From NCBI GenBank assembly GCA_946011705.1, contig CAMGCA010000091.1:1-7365 (forward strand): 7,365 bases of DNA, read 5' to 3'. This DNA comes from an uncultured Clostridia bacterium (GTDB lineage: Bacteria > Bacillota > Clostridia > Oscillospirales > Oscillospiraceae). Positions 1-4,964 of this stretch are shown piece after piece (the first letter of the stretch is position 1; each line of letters opens with the position of its first letter). Under the pieces are notes generated by a model. The model made no database searches and had not been told where the DNA came from. It saw nothing but the letters and a program-made list of their open reading frames with translations. The translations under genes and the position numbers were made by a program.

Positions 1-1
1 C

Positions 2-1414
2 TTCCAGATCGACACAAACTGGCGTTTGGGCTTCACCGGCAGGAACGGACGGGGCAAAACCACTTTTCTGAACCTCCTTCTGGGAAAATACGACTATCAG
101 GGCAGGATTTCCACCTCTGTGGAATTTTCCTACTTCCCGTATTTTGTGGCGGACAAGAGCGTTCTAGCCCTTGACGCGGTGGAAGCTATGTACCCGGACT
201 ACGAATATTGGAAGATTCAGCGGGAAATGGCGAAATTGCATCTGGATGATGAGGTGCTTTACCGTTCCTACGGCACCTTGAGCAACGGCGAACAGACCAA
301 ACTCCAACTTGCAGTTCTGTTTTCCAAAGAGAACAACTTCCTGCTCATCGACGAGCCGACGAACCATCTGGATATCCGGGGCCGGGAGCTGGTGAGCCAA
401 TATCTGAGTACGAAAAAGGGCTTCATTCTGGTGTCCCATGACCGGGCGTTCCTGGACGGCTGCGTGGATCACATTCTCTCTATCAACAAGTCGGATATCC
501 AGGTCTGCAAGGGCAATTTCTCAACATGGATGGAGAATAAACAGCGGCAGGATGCTTTCGAACAGGCGGAGAATGAAAAACTGAAACGGGAGATTTCCCG
601 GTTGGAGGAAACCGCCAGAGAGAAAGCCGGTTGGTCGGATACCGCTGAGCGCAGAAAGCTCCGCAGCGGGCCAATGGACGTAGACAATGTAAAGGGCTGG
701 CGCCCGCTGCAGGGTGCAAAAGCCAAAAAGTCAATGGCCCGCGCGAAGGCAATCGAGCAGCGGCAGACGGCGGCGATAGAGGAAAAATCCAAGCTGCTGA
801 AAAACATCGAGCGCAGCGACACGCTGAAAATCATCCAGACCCCGTATCATACCAAGCGGCTGGTGGAGCTGAAGAATGTGACCATCGCCTATGGTCAGGA
901 GCCGGTATGCGGCCCTGTCAGCTTCACCATCCAGCAGGGGGATCGGATCGCCTTGCAGGGTGCCAACGGTTCCGGCAAAAGCAGCATTCTCAAGCTGATC
1001 TGCGGGCAGGAGATTCCCTACGCGGGGGAATTCTGGCGGGGGAACGGCCTGAAAATCTCCTATGTCGGTCAGGATACTTCCAATCTGCGGGGGAGCCTTT
1101 CCGACCTCGCCCGTGACAGCGGCATCGAGGAAAGCCTGTTCCTTGCCATGCTGGCGAAGCTGGATGTGCCGAAGGCGCAGATGGAAAAGGATATGTCGAG
1201 CCTGAGCGCCGGGCAGAAGAAAAAGGTACTGCTGGCAAAATCCATCTGCGAACCGGCCCACCTGCACATCTGGGACGAGCCGATGAACTATATCGACGTG
1301 ATCTCCCGGATGCAGATCGAGGAACTGTTGATCCAGTTCCAGCCGACGATCCTGTTTGTGGAACACGACAGGGCTTTCTGCGAGAATGTGGCGACGGGAG
1401 TTGTTGCGCTTTGA
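2..1414 (+). CDS. ABC-F ATPase, Lsa/CplR-like ribosomal protection type (5' truncated)
   Basis: Cytosolic tandem ABC ATPase of the ABC-F class. Such proteins bind the ribosomal E site and, in the antibiotic-resistance branches, displace drugs from the peptidyl transferase centre. They have no membrane domain. The reading frame is open to the window edge (in frame from base 2, beginning FQIDTNWRLG), so roughly 20-30 N-terminal residues are missing; the TTG at base 26 is internal and not a start. Counting from base 2, I see Walker A GRNGRGKTT (13-21), signature LSNGEQ (93-98), Walker B with IDEPTNHLD (to about 124), and a switch His in LVSHDR (146). A charged linker follows (about 183-278). The second ATPase domain has GANGSGKSS (320-328), LSAGQ (401-405), HIWDEP (422-427) and VEHDR. 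Both catalytic Glu residues are present. The IWDEPxNYxD form and the overall pattern match Lsa(A)-type proteins as I remember them. Drug specificity (lincosamide, pleuromutilin, streptogramin A) is inferred only. Confidence 0.9.
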   Translation, partial: FQIDTNWRLGFTGRNGRGKTTFLNLLLGKYDYQGRISTSVEFSYFPYFVADKSVLALDAVEAMYPDYEYWKIQREMAKLHLDDEVLYRSYGTLSNGEQTKLQLAVLFSKENNFLLIDEPTNHLDIRGRELVSQYLSTKKGFILVSHDRAFLDGCVDHILSINKSDIQVCKGNFSTWMENKQRQDAFEQAENEKLKREISRLEETAREKAGWSDTAERRKLRSGPMDVDNVKGWRPLQGAKAKKSMARAKAIEQRQTAAIEEKSKLLKNIERSDTLKIIQTPYHTKRLVELKNVTIAYGQEPVCGPVSFTIQQGDRIALQGANGSGKSSILKLICGQEIPYAGEFWRGNGLKISYVGQDTSNLRGSLSDLARDSGIEESLFLAMLAKLDVPKAQMEKDMSSLSAGQKKKVLLAKSICEPAHLHIWDEPMNYIDVISRMQIEELLIQFQPTILFVEHDRAFCENVATGVVAL

Positions 1415-1450
1415 AAAAACATGCTCCACGGAAAATCACCGTGGAGCATG
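1414..1450 (-). terminator. Rho-independent terminator, minus strand (for tRNA-Pro)
   Basis: A perfect 12-bp inverted repeat (CATGCTCCACGG at 1420-1431 and CCGTGGAGCATG at 1439-1450) has a 7-nt loop. Read on the minus strand, it is followed at once by six T residues (1419-1414). On the plus strand no T run follows, so its direction is minus, ending transcripts that come from the tRNA-Pro side. It begins at the last base of the ABC-F stop codon. Confidence 0.75.
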
Positions 1451-1478
1451 GGAATATGTAGATTTATATTAGTCAAAG

Positions 1479-1511
1479 CCGCCAGTTTTCATGATGAAAA
1501 CTGGCGGTTTT
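1479..1511 (+). terminator. Hairpin terminator, plus strand (for the ABC-F gene)
   Basis: The inverted repeat CCGCCAGTTTTCAT / ATGAAAACTGGCGG (1479-1492 and 1494-1507) forms a long stem with a very tight loop and is followed by TTTT on the plus strand. It is the best exit signal for the ABC-F transcript. Its T run overlaps the CCA end of the convergent tRNA. On the minus strand only a short CTTTG follows, so it may be weakly bidirectional. Confidence 0.6.
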
Positions 1512-1587
1512 GGTCCGGGCTGCGGGACTTGAACCCACGGTCTCTTGGTCCCAAACCAAGCGCGATACCAAACTTCGCTAAGCCCGG
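1511..1587 (-). tRNA. tRNA-Pro (anticodon TGG), CCA encoded
   Basis: Read on the minus strand, this folds as a complete cloverleaf. The acceptor stem is CCGGGCT/AGCCCGG, and the D arm contains TTTGGTA. The anticodon stem CTTGG/CCAAG encloses loop TTTGGGA, giving anticodon TGG (plus strand 1551-1553). The T arm is GTGGG-TTCAAGT-CCCGC, the discriminator is A, and CCA is encoded at 1513-1511. The UGG anticodon reads CCA/CCG and usually all proline codons in bacteria. It has its own promoter at 1638-1666 and a minus-strand terminator at 1414-1450. A spurious plus-strand reading frame over this region is only the tRNA read backwards. Confidence 0.97.
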
Positions 1588-1610
1588 ATATTCAGTTGGA
1601 GTTTTTTCAG

Positions 1611-1633
1611 ATGTGGTCAAACATGTGGTCAAA
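1611..1633. repeat. Tandem 11-bp direct repeat ATGTGGTCAAA
   Basis: Two perfect copies of ATGTGGTCAAA (1611-1621 and 1623-1633) are separated by a single base, giving a 12-bp period. They lie between the predicted start of the tRNA-Pro transcript (about 1631) and its mature 5' end (1587). Function is unknown; protein-binding sites such as integrase arm sites are one possibility. Confidence 0.8.
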
Positions 1634-1637
1634 GGCT

Positions 1638-1666
1638 ATTTTAGACCAGAGCAGGGGAGAAGTCAA
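1638..1666 (-). promoter_or_regulatory. Sigma-A type promoter for tRNA-Pro
   Basis: On the minus strand, TTGACT (1666-1661) and TAAAAT (1643-1638) are separated by exactly 17 nt. Each hexamer is five of six to consensus. The predicted start is near 1631, which leaves a leader of about 44 nt before the mature tRNA for RNase P to remove. Confidence 0.7.
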
Positions 1667-1670
1667 GAAG

Positions 1671-1709
1671 AAAAAGCGCTAGAGCCGCAACGGGTTTTCG
1701 GGTCGGCTC
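1671..1709 (-). terminator. Possible minus-strand terminator behind the tRNA-Pro fragment
   Basis: On the minus strand, GAGCCG (1709-1704) pairs with CGGCTC (1687-1682) around a 16-nt loop. After six further bases comes TTTTTCTTCTT (from 1675). The gap between stem and T run and the large loop make it weaker than a textbook terminator. It sits just before the tRNA-Pro promoter, where the end of a separate upstream transcript would be expected. Confidence 0.35.
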
Positions 1710-1730
1710 CTTTCTGCGGGGCAGTAGGTG

Positions 1731-1775
1731 CTCCAGCTCCCAAACCAGGCGCCCTACCAACTGGGCCACACCCGG
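1731..1775 (-). pseudogene. Truncated tRNA-Pro(TGG): 5' half only
   Basis: On the minus strand this reads as the 5' half of a second, different tRNA-Pro. It has an acceptor 5' strand CCGGGTG, the TG spacer, and a D stem GCCC/GGGC around AGTTGGTA. An anticodon stem CCTGG and loop TTTGGGA (anticodon TGG) follow. The 3' side of the anticodon stem reads GCTGG instead of the CCAGG needed to pair. No T arm (GTTCAA-like) or 3' acceptor strand follows in the next 130 bases. The D stem is fully paired, so the half was probably taken from a working gene. It still has a strong promoter at 1806-1833. It could be a decayed tRNA, an integration scar, or the start of a small tRNA-derived RNA. Confidence 0.7.
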
Positions 1776-1805
1776 ATATGACATTTCATTCATTCCAACG
1801 GAACT

Positions 1806-1833
1806 ATTATACACAAATCCTGTGAAAAAGCAA
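1806..1833 (-). promoter_or_regulatory. Strong sigma-A type promoter for the tRNA-Pro fragment
   Basis: On the minus strand, TTGCTT (1833-1828) and a consensus TATAAT (1811-1806) are separated by 16 nt. The predicted start is near 1799, about 24 nt before the 5' end of the tRNA-like half at 1775. This is typical of stable-RNA promoters. Confidence 0.65.
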
Positions 1834-1883
1834 CCCCCAATCCGCAGAATGTCGACAGGGTGCAGAAAAGTGTGGAAGGATGA

Positions 1884-1912
1884 TTGAAATCCGGCGCGAT
1901 TTGTGGTAAACT
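1884..1912 (+). promoter_or_regulatory. Sigma-A type promoter for the lipoprotein gene
   Basis: TTGAAA (1884-1889), a 17-nt spacer and TAAACT (1907-1912) are preceded by TGG, an extended -10 element. The start is expected near 1919, just ahead of the AGGAGG at 1932. The GTG at 1903, an alternative start in the same frame, overlaps this -10 region and so cannot be the start. Confidence 0.65.
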
Positions 1913-1931
1913 ATTCCAGAATGTCAACATT

Positions 1932-1937
1932 AGGAGG
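1932..1937 (+). promoter_or_regulatory. Ribosome binding site fixing the GTG start of the lipoprotein gene
   Basis: A full AGGAGG lies 7 nt before GTG at 1945. This GTG begins a clean lipoprotein signal peptide (MKRICAALLAALLLCGC), whereas longer reading in the same frame would put hydrophilic residues in front of it. Confidence 0.85.
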
Positions 1938-1944
1938 ACAAACT

Positions 1945-3840
1945 GTGAAAAGAATCTGCGCGGCGCTGTTGGCGGCGCTGTTGTTATGCGGCTGCGGAAA
2001 CGCGGCGAAGACACCGGCCGAGTCCACGGCGCCGGAGGAAACGGTGCCTGTCTGGACGGTGGCGCCGGACGGAAATTCCACGGACGTGACCTGCAAGGGC
2101 AGCTACACCGGACAGGGGAGCGAAAACACGGTCGTTGCCCGGGTGGGGGAGAAAGCTTTGACCAATGGACAGTTGGCTGTCTGGTATTGGGCCGCGGCGG
2201 CACAGTACTGCCAGTCCAATGCGCAGAGCGGGCCGGATTTTGGCCTGCCGCTGGACGTCCAGAGTTGTGGCGCGGATGATACCGTAGCCAGTTGGCAGCA
2301 GTTTTTTCTGCGTCAGGCGCTCGATGGCTGGCACACAGCGGCGGCGCTGAACCAGCAGAGTACGGATGTTCCCATGGAAACCGAGGAGGCCTATCAGCCT
2401 GCCGACCATCTCTATGAGGAATATATGGAAGGTATGCCGGCAACGGCGTATCTGTACGGCTACAATCCCTATTACACGCCCAATTCCATGCACCAGGCAT
2501 ACCGGGACCCGCGGGGAGACCCCCTGCCCCCGCTCGGCGGGGCGACGGGCTGCGTCGACGCCGGTGCCTTGGCCCGGCAGGCCTTTGGCACCGACGAAAA
2601 GACCCTGACAGAAATGGCGGAGGAACTGAACCGGGCGTATATGTACTTTACCCAGCTGACCTATGATTTGCCTCAGGCGCAGATGGAAGGGGATGCGTCC
2701 GGGGAGTATTCTGTCAATTTCCGGCATATTCTGCTTAAAACAGAGGGCATCACGGCGGAGGAGGCTATGGCGGCCTTCCGGGAGCAGGCTGCCGCCCGGG
2801 TAAAACCGCTGACCAAGCAGGAAAAATACATGGAGCGTGCCTTCGCGGATCTGGCCCACTGGTATTCGCAGGATACCGCCTCCGCGCTGGATGGCGGCGC
2901 CTACCAGCGTGTGGAGAAGGGACAGCTCACCGGGGAGATTGGCGACTGGTGCTTTGATCCGGCACGTCAGCCGGGAGATACCACGGTGATCAACGGCAGC
3001 GACGGAGTGCACATCCTCTATTTCTCCAGGAAGGAGGCCGTCTCCCAGGCGGAAGCGGAGGAGCTGGCCCGGAAGGAAGCTGAGACAGAACTGATCGAAA
3101 GCGCGAAGAAAAGCTACCCTATGGAGGTCAGCTATTCGGACATTGTTCTGCCCGAGGCGGAAGCACTGGTTTCTACAGATGACCTGCTGTATCCGGATAT
3201 TGCCCACGAGCGGTTCCCGGAGATTCCACTGTATCTGCAGCAGGACTATCCCACCACCATGTACGGCGGATGGCCCATCCGTACCAACGGCTGCGGCATT
3301 ACCTCCATGGCCATGGGGGCCTCCTACATGACGGACGAGCTGCTGACCCCGCCGGAAATGTGCCGGCGCTTTGGTTCCTACAGCCATCGCCACGGAACTG
3401 ACGGAATGCTCTACTTCAAGGAATCCCCGGGCATGGGCTTCTATCTGGTCGAGCAGACCTATGATCCGACGGCAGCCTGGCAGGGACTGACGGATGGCCA
3501 TGTGGTTATTTCGGTGCAGCATCCGGGCTACTGGACCCGGGCGGGACACTACATCGTTTTGCAGGAGATCACGGAGGACGGTATGGTTCGGGTGCGGGAT
3601 TCCAATATCTATAATTACCGCAGAATCAGCAACCATGCCCTGGATGCGCACACCTGGGGCAGCATTACCAGCGCCGGCTCCGGGTTCTGGATCTTTGACT
3701 ACAAGATCACCCGTCTGCCCGCCTGCTCCCGCTGCGGTGAGCCGGAAAAGACCTCCGGCGGACTGGTGGAGGACTACTACTGCCGCAAGTGCGCACCGGC
3801 AGAACTGCGGCGCGGCACTTATCTGGAATCGCTCCAATAA
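1945..3840 (+). CDS. Lipoprotein: parvulin foldase + C39-like papain-fold domain + zinc ribbon
   Basis: A predicted 631-residue lipoprotein anchored outside the membrane. The signal peptide ends at lipobox LCGC with lipidated Cys17, followed by a short Pro/Thr/Glu-rich tether. Residues ~35-250 look like the helical N-terminal part of SurA/PrsA-type foldases. Residues ~257-361 match a PpiC/parvulin prolyl isomerase: FRHILL (259-264), FADLAHWYSQDTAS followed by DGGAY, and GVHILYF near 354. PrsA-like proteins help exported proteins fold. Residues ~425-585 resemble a C39-like cysteine peptidase: Gln432/433, Cys450 in NGCGITSM, His535 in GHYIVL and Asp552 in VRDSN form a plausible papain-type set. 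The C-terminus carries CSRC (594-597) and CRKC (613-616), a short zinc ribbon. The gene appears monocistronic, with its own promoter. Whether the papain-fold domain cleaves proteins, or processes or binds a partner, is unknown. The domain calls are by eye; the parvulin and Cys/His/Asp layout are the strongest parts. Confidence 0.85.
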   Translation: MKRICAALLAALLLCGCGNAAKTPAESTAPEETVPVWTVAPDGNSTDVTCKGSYTGQGSENTVVARVGEKALTNGQLAVWYWAAAAQYCQSNAQSGPDFGLPLDVQSCGADDTVASWQQFFLRQALDGWHTAAALNQQSTDVPMETEEAYQPADHLYEEYMEGMPATAYLYGYNPYYTPNSMHQAYRDPRGDPLPPLGGATGCVDAGALARQAFGTDEKTLTEMAEELNRAYMYFTQLTYDLPQAQMEGDASGEYSVNFRHILLKTEGITAEEAMAAFREQAAARVKPLTKQEKYMERAFADLAHWYSQDTASALDGGAYQRVEKGQLTGEIGDWCFDPARQPGDTTVINGSDGVHILYFSRKEAVSQAEAEELARKEAETELIESAKKSYPMEVSYSDIVLPEAEALVSTDDLLYPDIAHERFPEIPLYLQQDYPTTMYGGWPIRTNGCGITSMAMGASYMTDELLTPPEMCRRFGSYSHRHGTDGMLYFKESPGMGFYLVEQTYDPTAAWQGLTDGHVVISVQHPGYWTRAGHYIVLQEITEDGMVRVRDSNIYNYRRISNHALDAHTWGSITSAGSGFWIFDYKITRLPACSRCGEPEKTSGGLVEDYYCRKCAPAELRRGTYLESLQ

Positions 3841-3843
3841 AAC

Positions 3844-3875
3844 ATACGGCGCCCGGGACTGTCCGGGCGCCGTAT
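3844..3875. terminator. Bidirectional terminator between lipoprotein gene and spo0A
   Basis: A perfect 13-bp stem (ATACGGCGCCCGG at 3844-3856, CCGGGCGCCGTAT at 3863-3875) has a 6-nt loop. On the minus strand it is followed by GTTTTATT, a fair T run for ending spo0A. On the plus strand the tail TGCTGCTATT is poorer. It is the only hairpin I see in the 78 bases between the two convergent stop codons. Confidence 0.7.
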
Positions 3876-3918
3876 TGCTGCTATTGGGACATTGAAATGG
3901 AAATGCGAGGTACACAGG

Positions 3919-4698
3919 TCAAAACTGCGCCGCCTCGGCACTCTTGAGCTGAAGCTGCAATTTGTCCGCAATCAAAGCGATGAACTCAGAATTGGTGGGC
4001 TTGCCCTTGGTGTTGGATACCGTATAGCCGAAGAATCTTTGCAGGGTGTCCAGATCGCCCCGATCCCAGGCGACTTCAATGGCGTGGCGGATGGCCCGCT
4101 CTACCCGGCTGGGGGTGGTGCCGAAGTTCTTGGCTACCTCGGGGTAGAGCACCTTGGTGATGGCGTTGATCACATCCATGTCATTGACGGCGATGATAAT
4201 GGCCTCCCGCAGATACTGATAGCCCTTGATGTGGGCGGGAACGCCGATCTCGTGGATAATATTGGTCACAAGGGTTTCAATGCTGACCTTGTCATTGCGG
4301 CGCTGAACGGGATACCGCAGGCTCTCCCCACCCCGGATCTCCTCCATCCGCTCAACCAGCGCGGCCATGTCACAGGGCTTCAGCATCAGGTAGCGAACGC
4401 CCAGGTTTGCTGCCGCCGTGGAAACGTACTCCGTCAAAAACGCGGAGGTGGCCAGCGTGATCGGTTTATGCTCCATGTTTGCGATTGCTTTGAGGACGCT
4501 GATGCCGTCCTTTTTCGCCAGCATTAAGTCGAGTACCAGGATATCCGGCTTTTTCTCTTCGATCATGCGGATCGCCTGCTCCCCGTCGCCGGCAGTCCCC
4601 ACAACACGAAAGCCGTCGGCGCGCTGCAGGGCAGCAGTCAGACCGGAACAAAAGTCCTCGGCGCTGTCGGCGATAAATACCGCTGATGTGTGTTCCAT
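3919..4698 (-). CDS. spo0A: Stage 0 sporulation response regulator Spo0A
   Basis: Master transcription factor of endospore formation: a receiver domain takes phosphate and the C-terminal domain then binds 0A boxes (TGNCGAA). This start gives 259 residues, the usual Spo0A length; AGGAGAGG ends 5 nt before ATG 4698, while the in-frame ATG at 4716 and the earlier start at 4734 lack a good site. Receiver, residues 1-~122: Asp11, phosphoacceptor Asp57 in LVLDLML, Thr84 and Lys107 in LKP. DNA-binding domain, ~140-259: the family hallmarks [16 protein letters not shown] (145-160), [13 protein letters not shown] (180-192), [15 protein letters not shown] (197-211) and [19 protein letters not shown]. 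Oddities: the paired acidic residues of the phosphorylation pocket (DD in Bacillus subtilis) are Asp11-Ser12, and the Pro after the phospho-Asp is Ala61. Its common upstream neighbour spoIVB is absent here; the upstream gene is a divergent peptidase. Confidence 0.97.
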   Translation of the reverse strand: MEHTSAVFIADSAEDFCSGLTAALQRADGFRVVGTAGDGEQAIRMIEEKKPDILVLDLMLAKKDGISVLKAIANMEHKPITLATSAFLTEYVSTAAANLGVRYLMLKPCDMAALVERMEEIRGGESLRYPVQRRNDKVSIETLVTNIIHEIGVPAHIKGYQYLREAIIIAVNDMDVINAITKVLYPEVAKNFGTTPSRVERAIRHAIEVAWDRGDLDTLQRFFGYTVSNTKGKPTNSEFIALIADKLQLQLKSAEAAQF

Positions 4699-4703
4699 AC
4701 ATA

Positions 4704-4711
4704 CCTCTCCT
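4704..4711 (-). promoter_or_regulatory. Ribosome binding site fixing the spo0A start
   Basis: The minus strand reads AGGAGAGG (4711-4704), then TATGT, then ATG at 4698. This selects the shorter 259-residue product over in-frame starts 18 and 36 nt upstream. Confidence 0.75.
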
Positions 4712-4761
4712 GTCATGTAGATTCCCCAGTTCACGGCGTATCTGCCATGTGCGACAATAAA

Positions 4762-4790
4762 AGGATACCACGATATGTTTCAATTTGCAA
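4762..4790 (-). promoter_or_regulatory. Candidate spo0A promoter
   Basis: On the minus strand, TTGCAA (4790-4785) and TATCCT (4767-4762) lie 17 nt apart, with TGG just before the -10 (extended -10). Each hexamer matches only four of six positions, which fits a promoter that needs an activator. The predicted start is near 4755. I do not see a convincing sigma-H promoter, although spo0A has one in Bacillus subtilis. Confidence 0.35.
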
Positions 4791-4809
4791 GGGATAATTG
4801 CAACAATCG

Positions 4810-4826
4810 TTCGTCAAACATCGACA
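4810..4826 (-). promoter_or_regulatory. Tandem Spo0A-box-like sites upstream of spo0A
   Basis: On the minus strand, TGTCGAT (4826-4820) and TGACGAA (4816-4810) lie 10 bp apart start to start, one helical turn, in the same orientation. TGACGAA fits the 0A-box consensus TGNCGAA fully and TGTCGAT fits six of seven. They sit about 20-35 bp upstream of the candidate -35 of spo0A, where an activating regulator could bind. Autoregulation by Spo0A is inferred. Confidence 0.5.
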
Positions 4827-4871
4827 AAATGAAGAAGAATTGTAAGAAAATGTAACTTTTATAAAGAAATG

Positions 4872-4878
4872 TGTCGAA
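4872..4878 (+). promoter_or_regulatory. Spo0A-box match upstream of the aminopeptidase gene
   Basis: The plus strand reads TGTCGAA, a perfect 0A box, 21 bp upstream of the -35 of the divergent aminopeptidase promoter. A single heptamer can occur by chance, but it faces two more box-like sites 46-56 bp away in the same intergenic region. Confidence 0.45.
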
Positions 4879-4899
4879 ATCGGGCGACAACTCGGAGGG

Positions 4900-4928
4900 T
4901 TGACGCGGGTCGTGGGTTGGTATAAAAT
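4900..4928 (+). promoter_or_regulatory. Sigma-A type promoter for the aminopeptidase gene
   Basis: TTGACG (4900-4905), a 17-nt spacer and TAAAAT (4923-4928) each match five of six consensus positions. The start is expected near 4935, leaving a leader of about 30 nt to the ATG at 4965. Confidence 0.65.
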
Positions 4929-4964
4929 GAGATTCCATCGATTTTTCTGAAGGAGGAATCCGCT

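Noticed and set aside
1588..1730. A T-box riboswitch or complete second tRNA in the spacer
   Set aside because: I found no T-box sequence (such as GGGTGGAACC), no T-arm GTTCAA motif and no downstream amino acid gene on that strand.
1421..1825. Plus-strand open frame of 134 residues across the tRNA region
   Set aside because: It reads the intact tRNA-Pro and the tRNA-Pro fragment backwards (the stretches LRDLNPRSLGPK and APKPGALPTG are typical of antisense tRNA translation), has no ribosome binding site and covers two promoters.
1903..1944. GTG at 1903 as start of the lipoprotein gene
   Set aside because: It overlaps the predicted -10 element and precedes the likely transcription start, and it would place 14 polar residues before the signal peptide. 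The GTG at 1945 has an ideal AGGAGG.
2521..2560. Possible frameshift or insertion in the GC-rich stretch of the lipoprotein gene
   Set aside because: The frame stays open on both sides and continues into recognisable parvulin motifs. The Pro/Gly-rich residues can be a variable loop, and without an alignment there is no ground to call an error.
1984..3915. Minus-strand open frame of 643 residues opposite the lipoprotein gene
   Set aside because: It is a shadow caused by GC-rich codon bias. The plus strand has promoter, AGGAGG, signal peptide and recognisable domains, while the minus frame has low-complexity Arg/Gly/His-rich sequence and no family features.
3892..4527. Plus-strand open frame of 211 residues opposite spo0A
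   Set aside because: It is antisense to highly conserved Spo0A coding sequence, with no ribosome binding site or recognisable domain.
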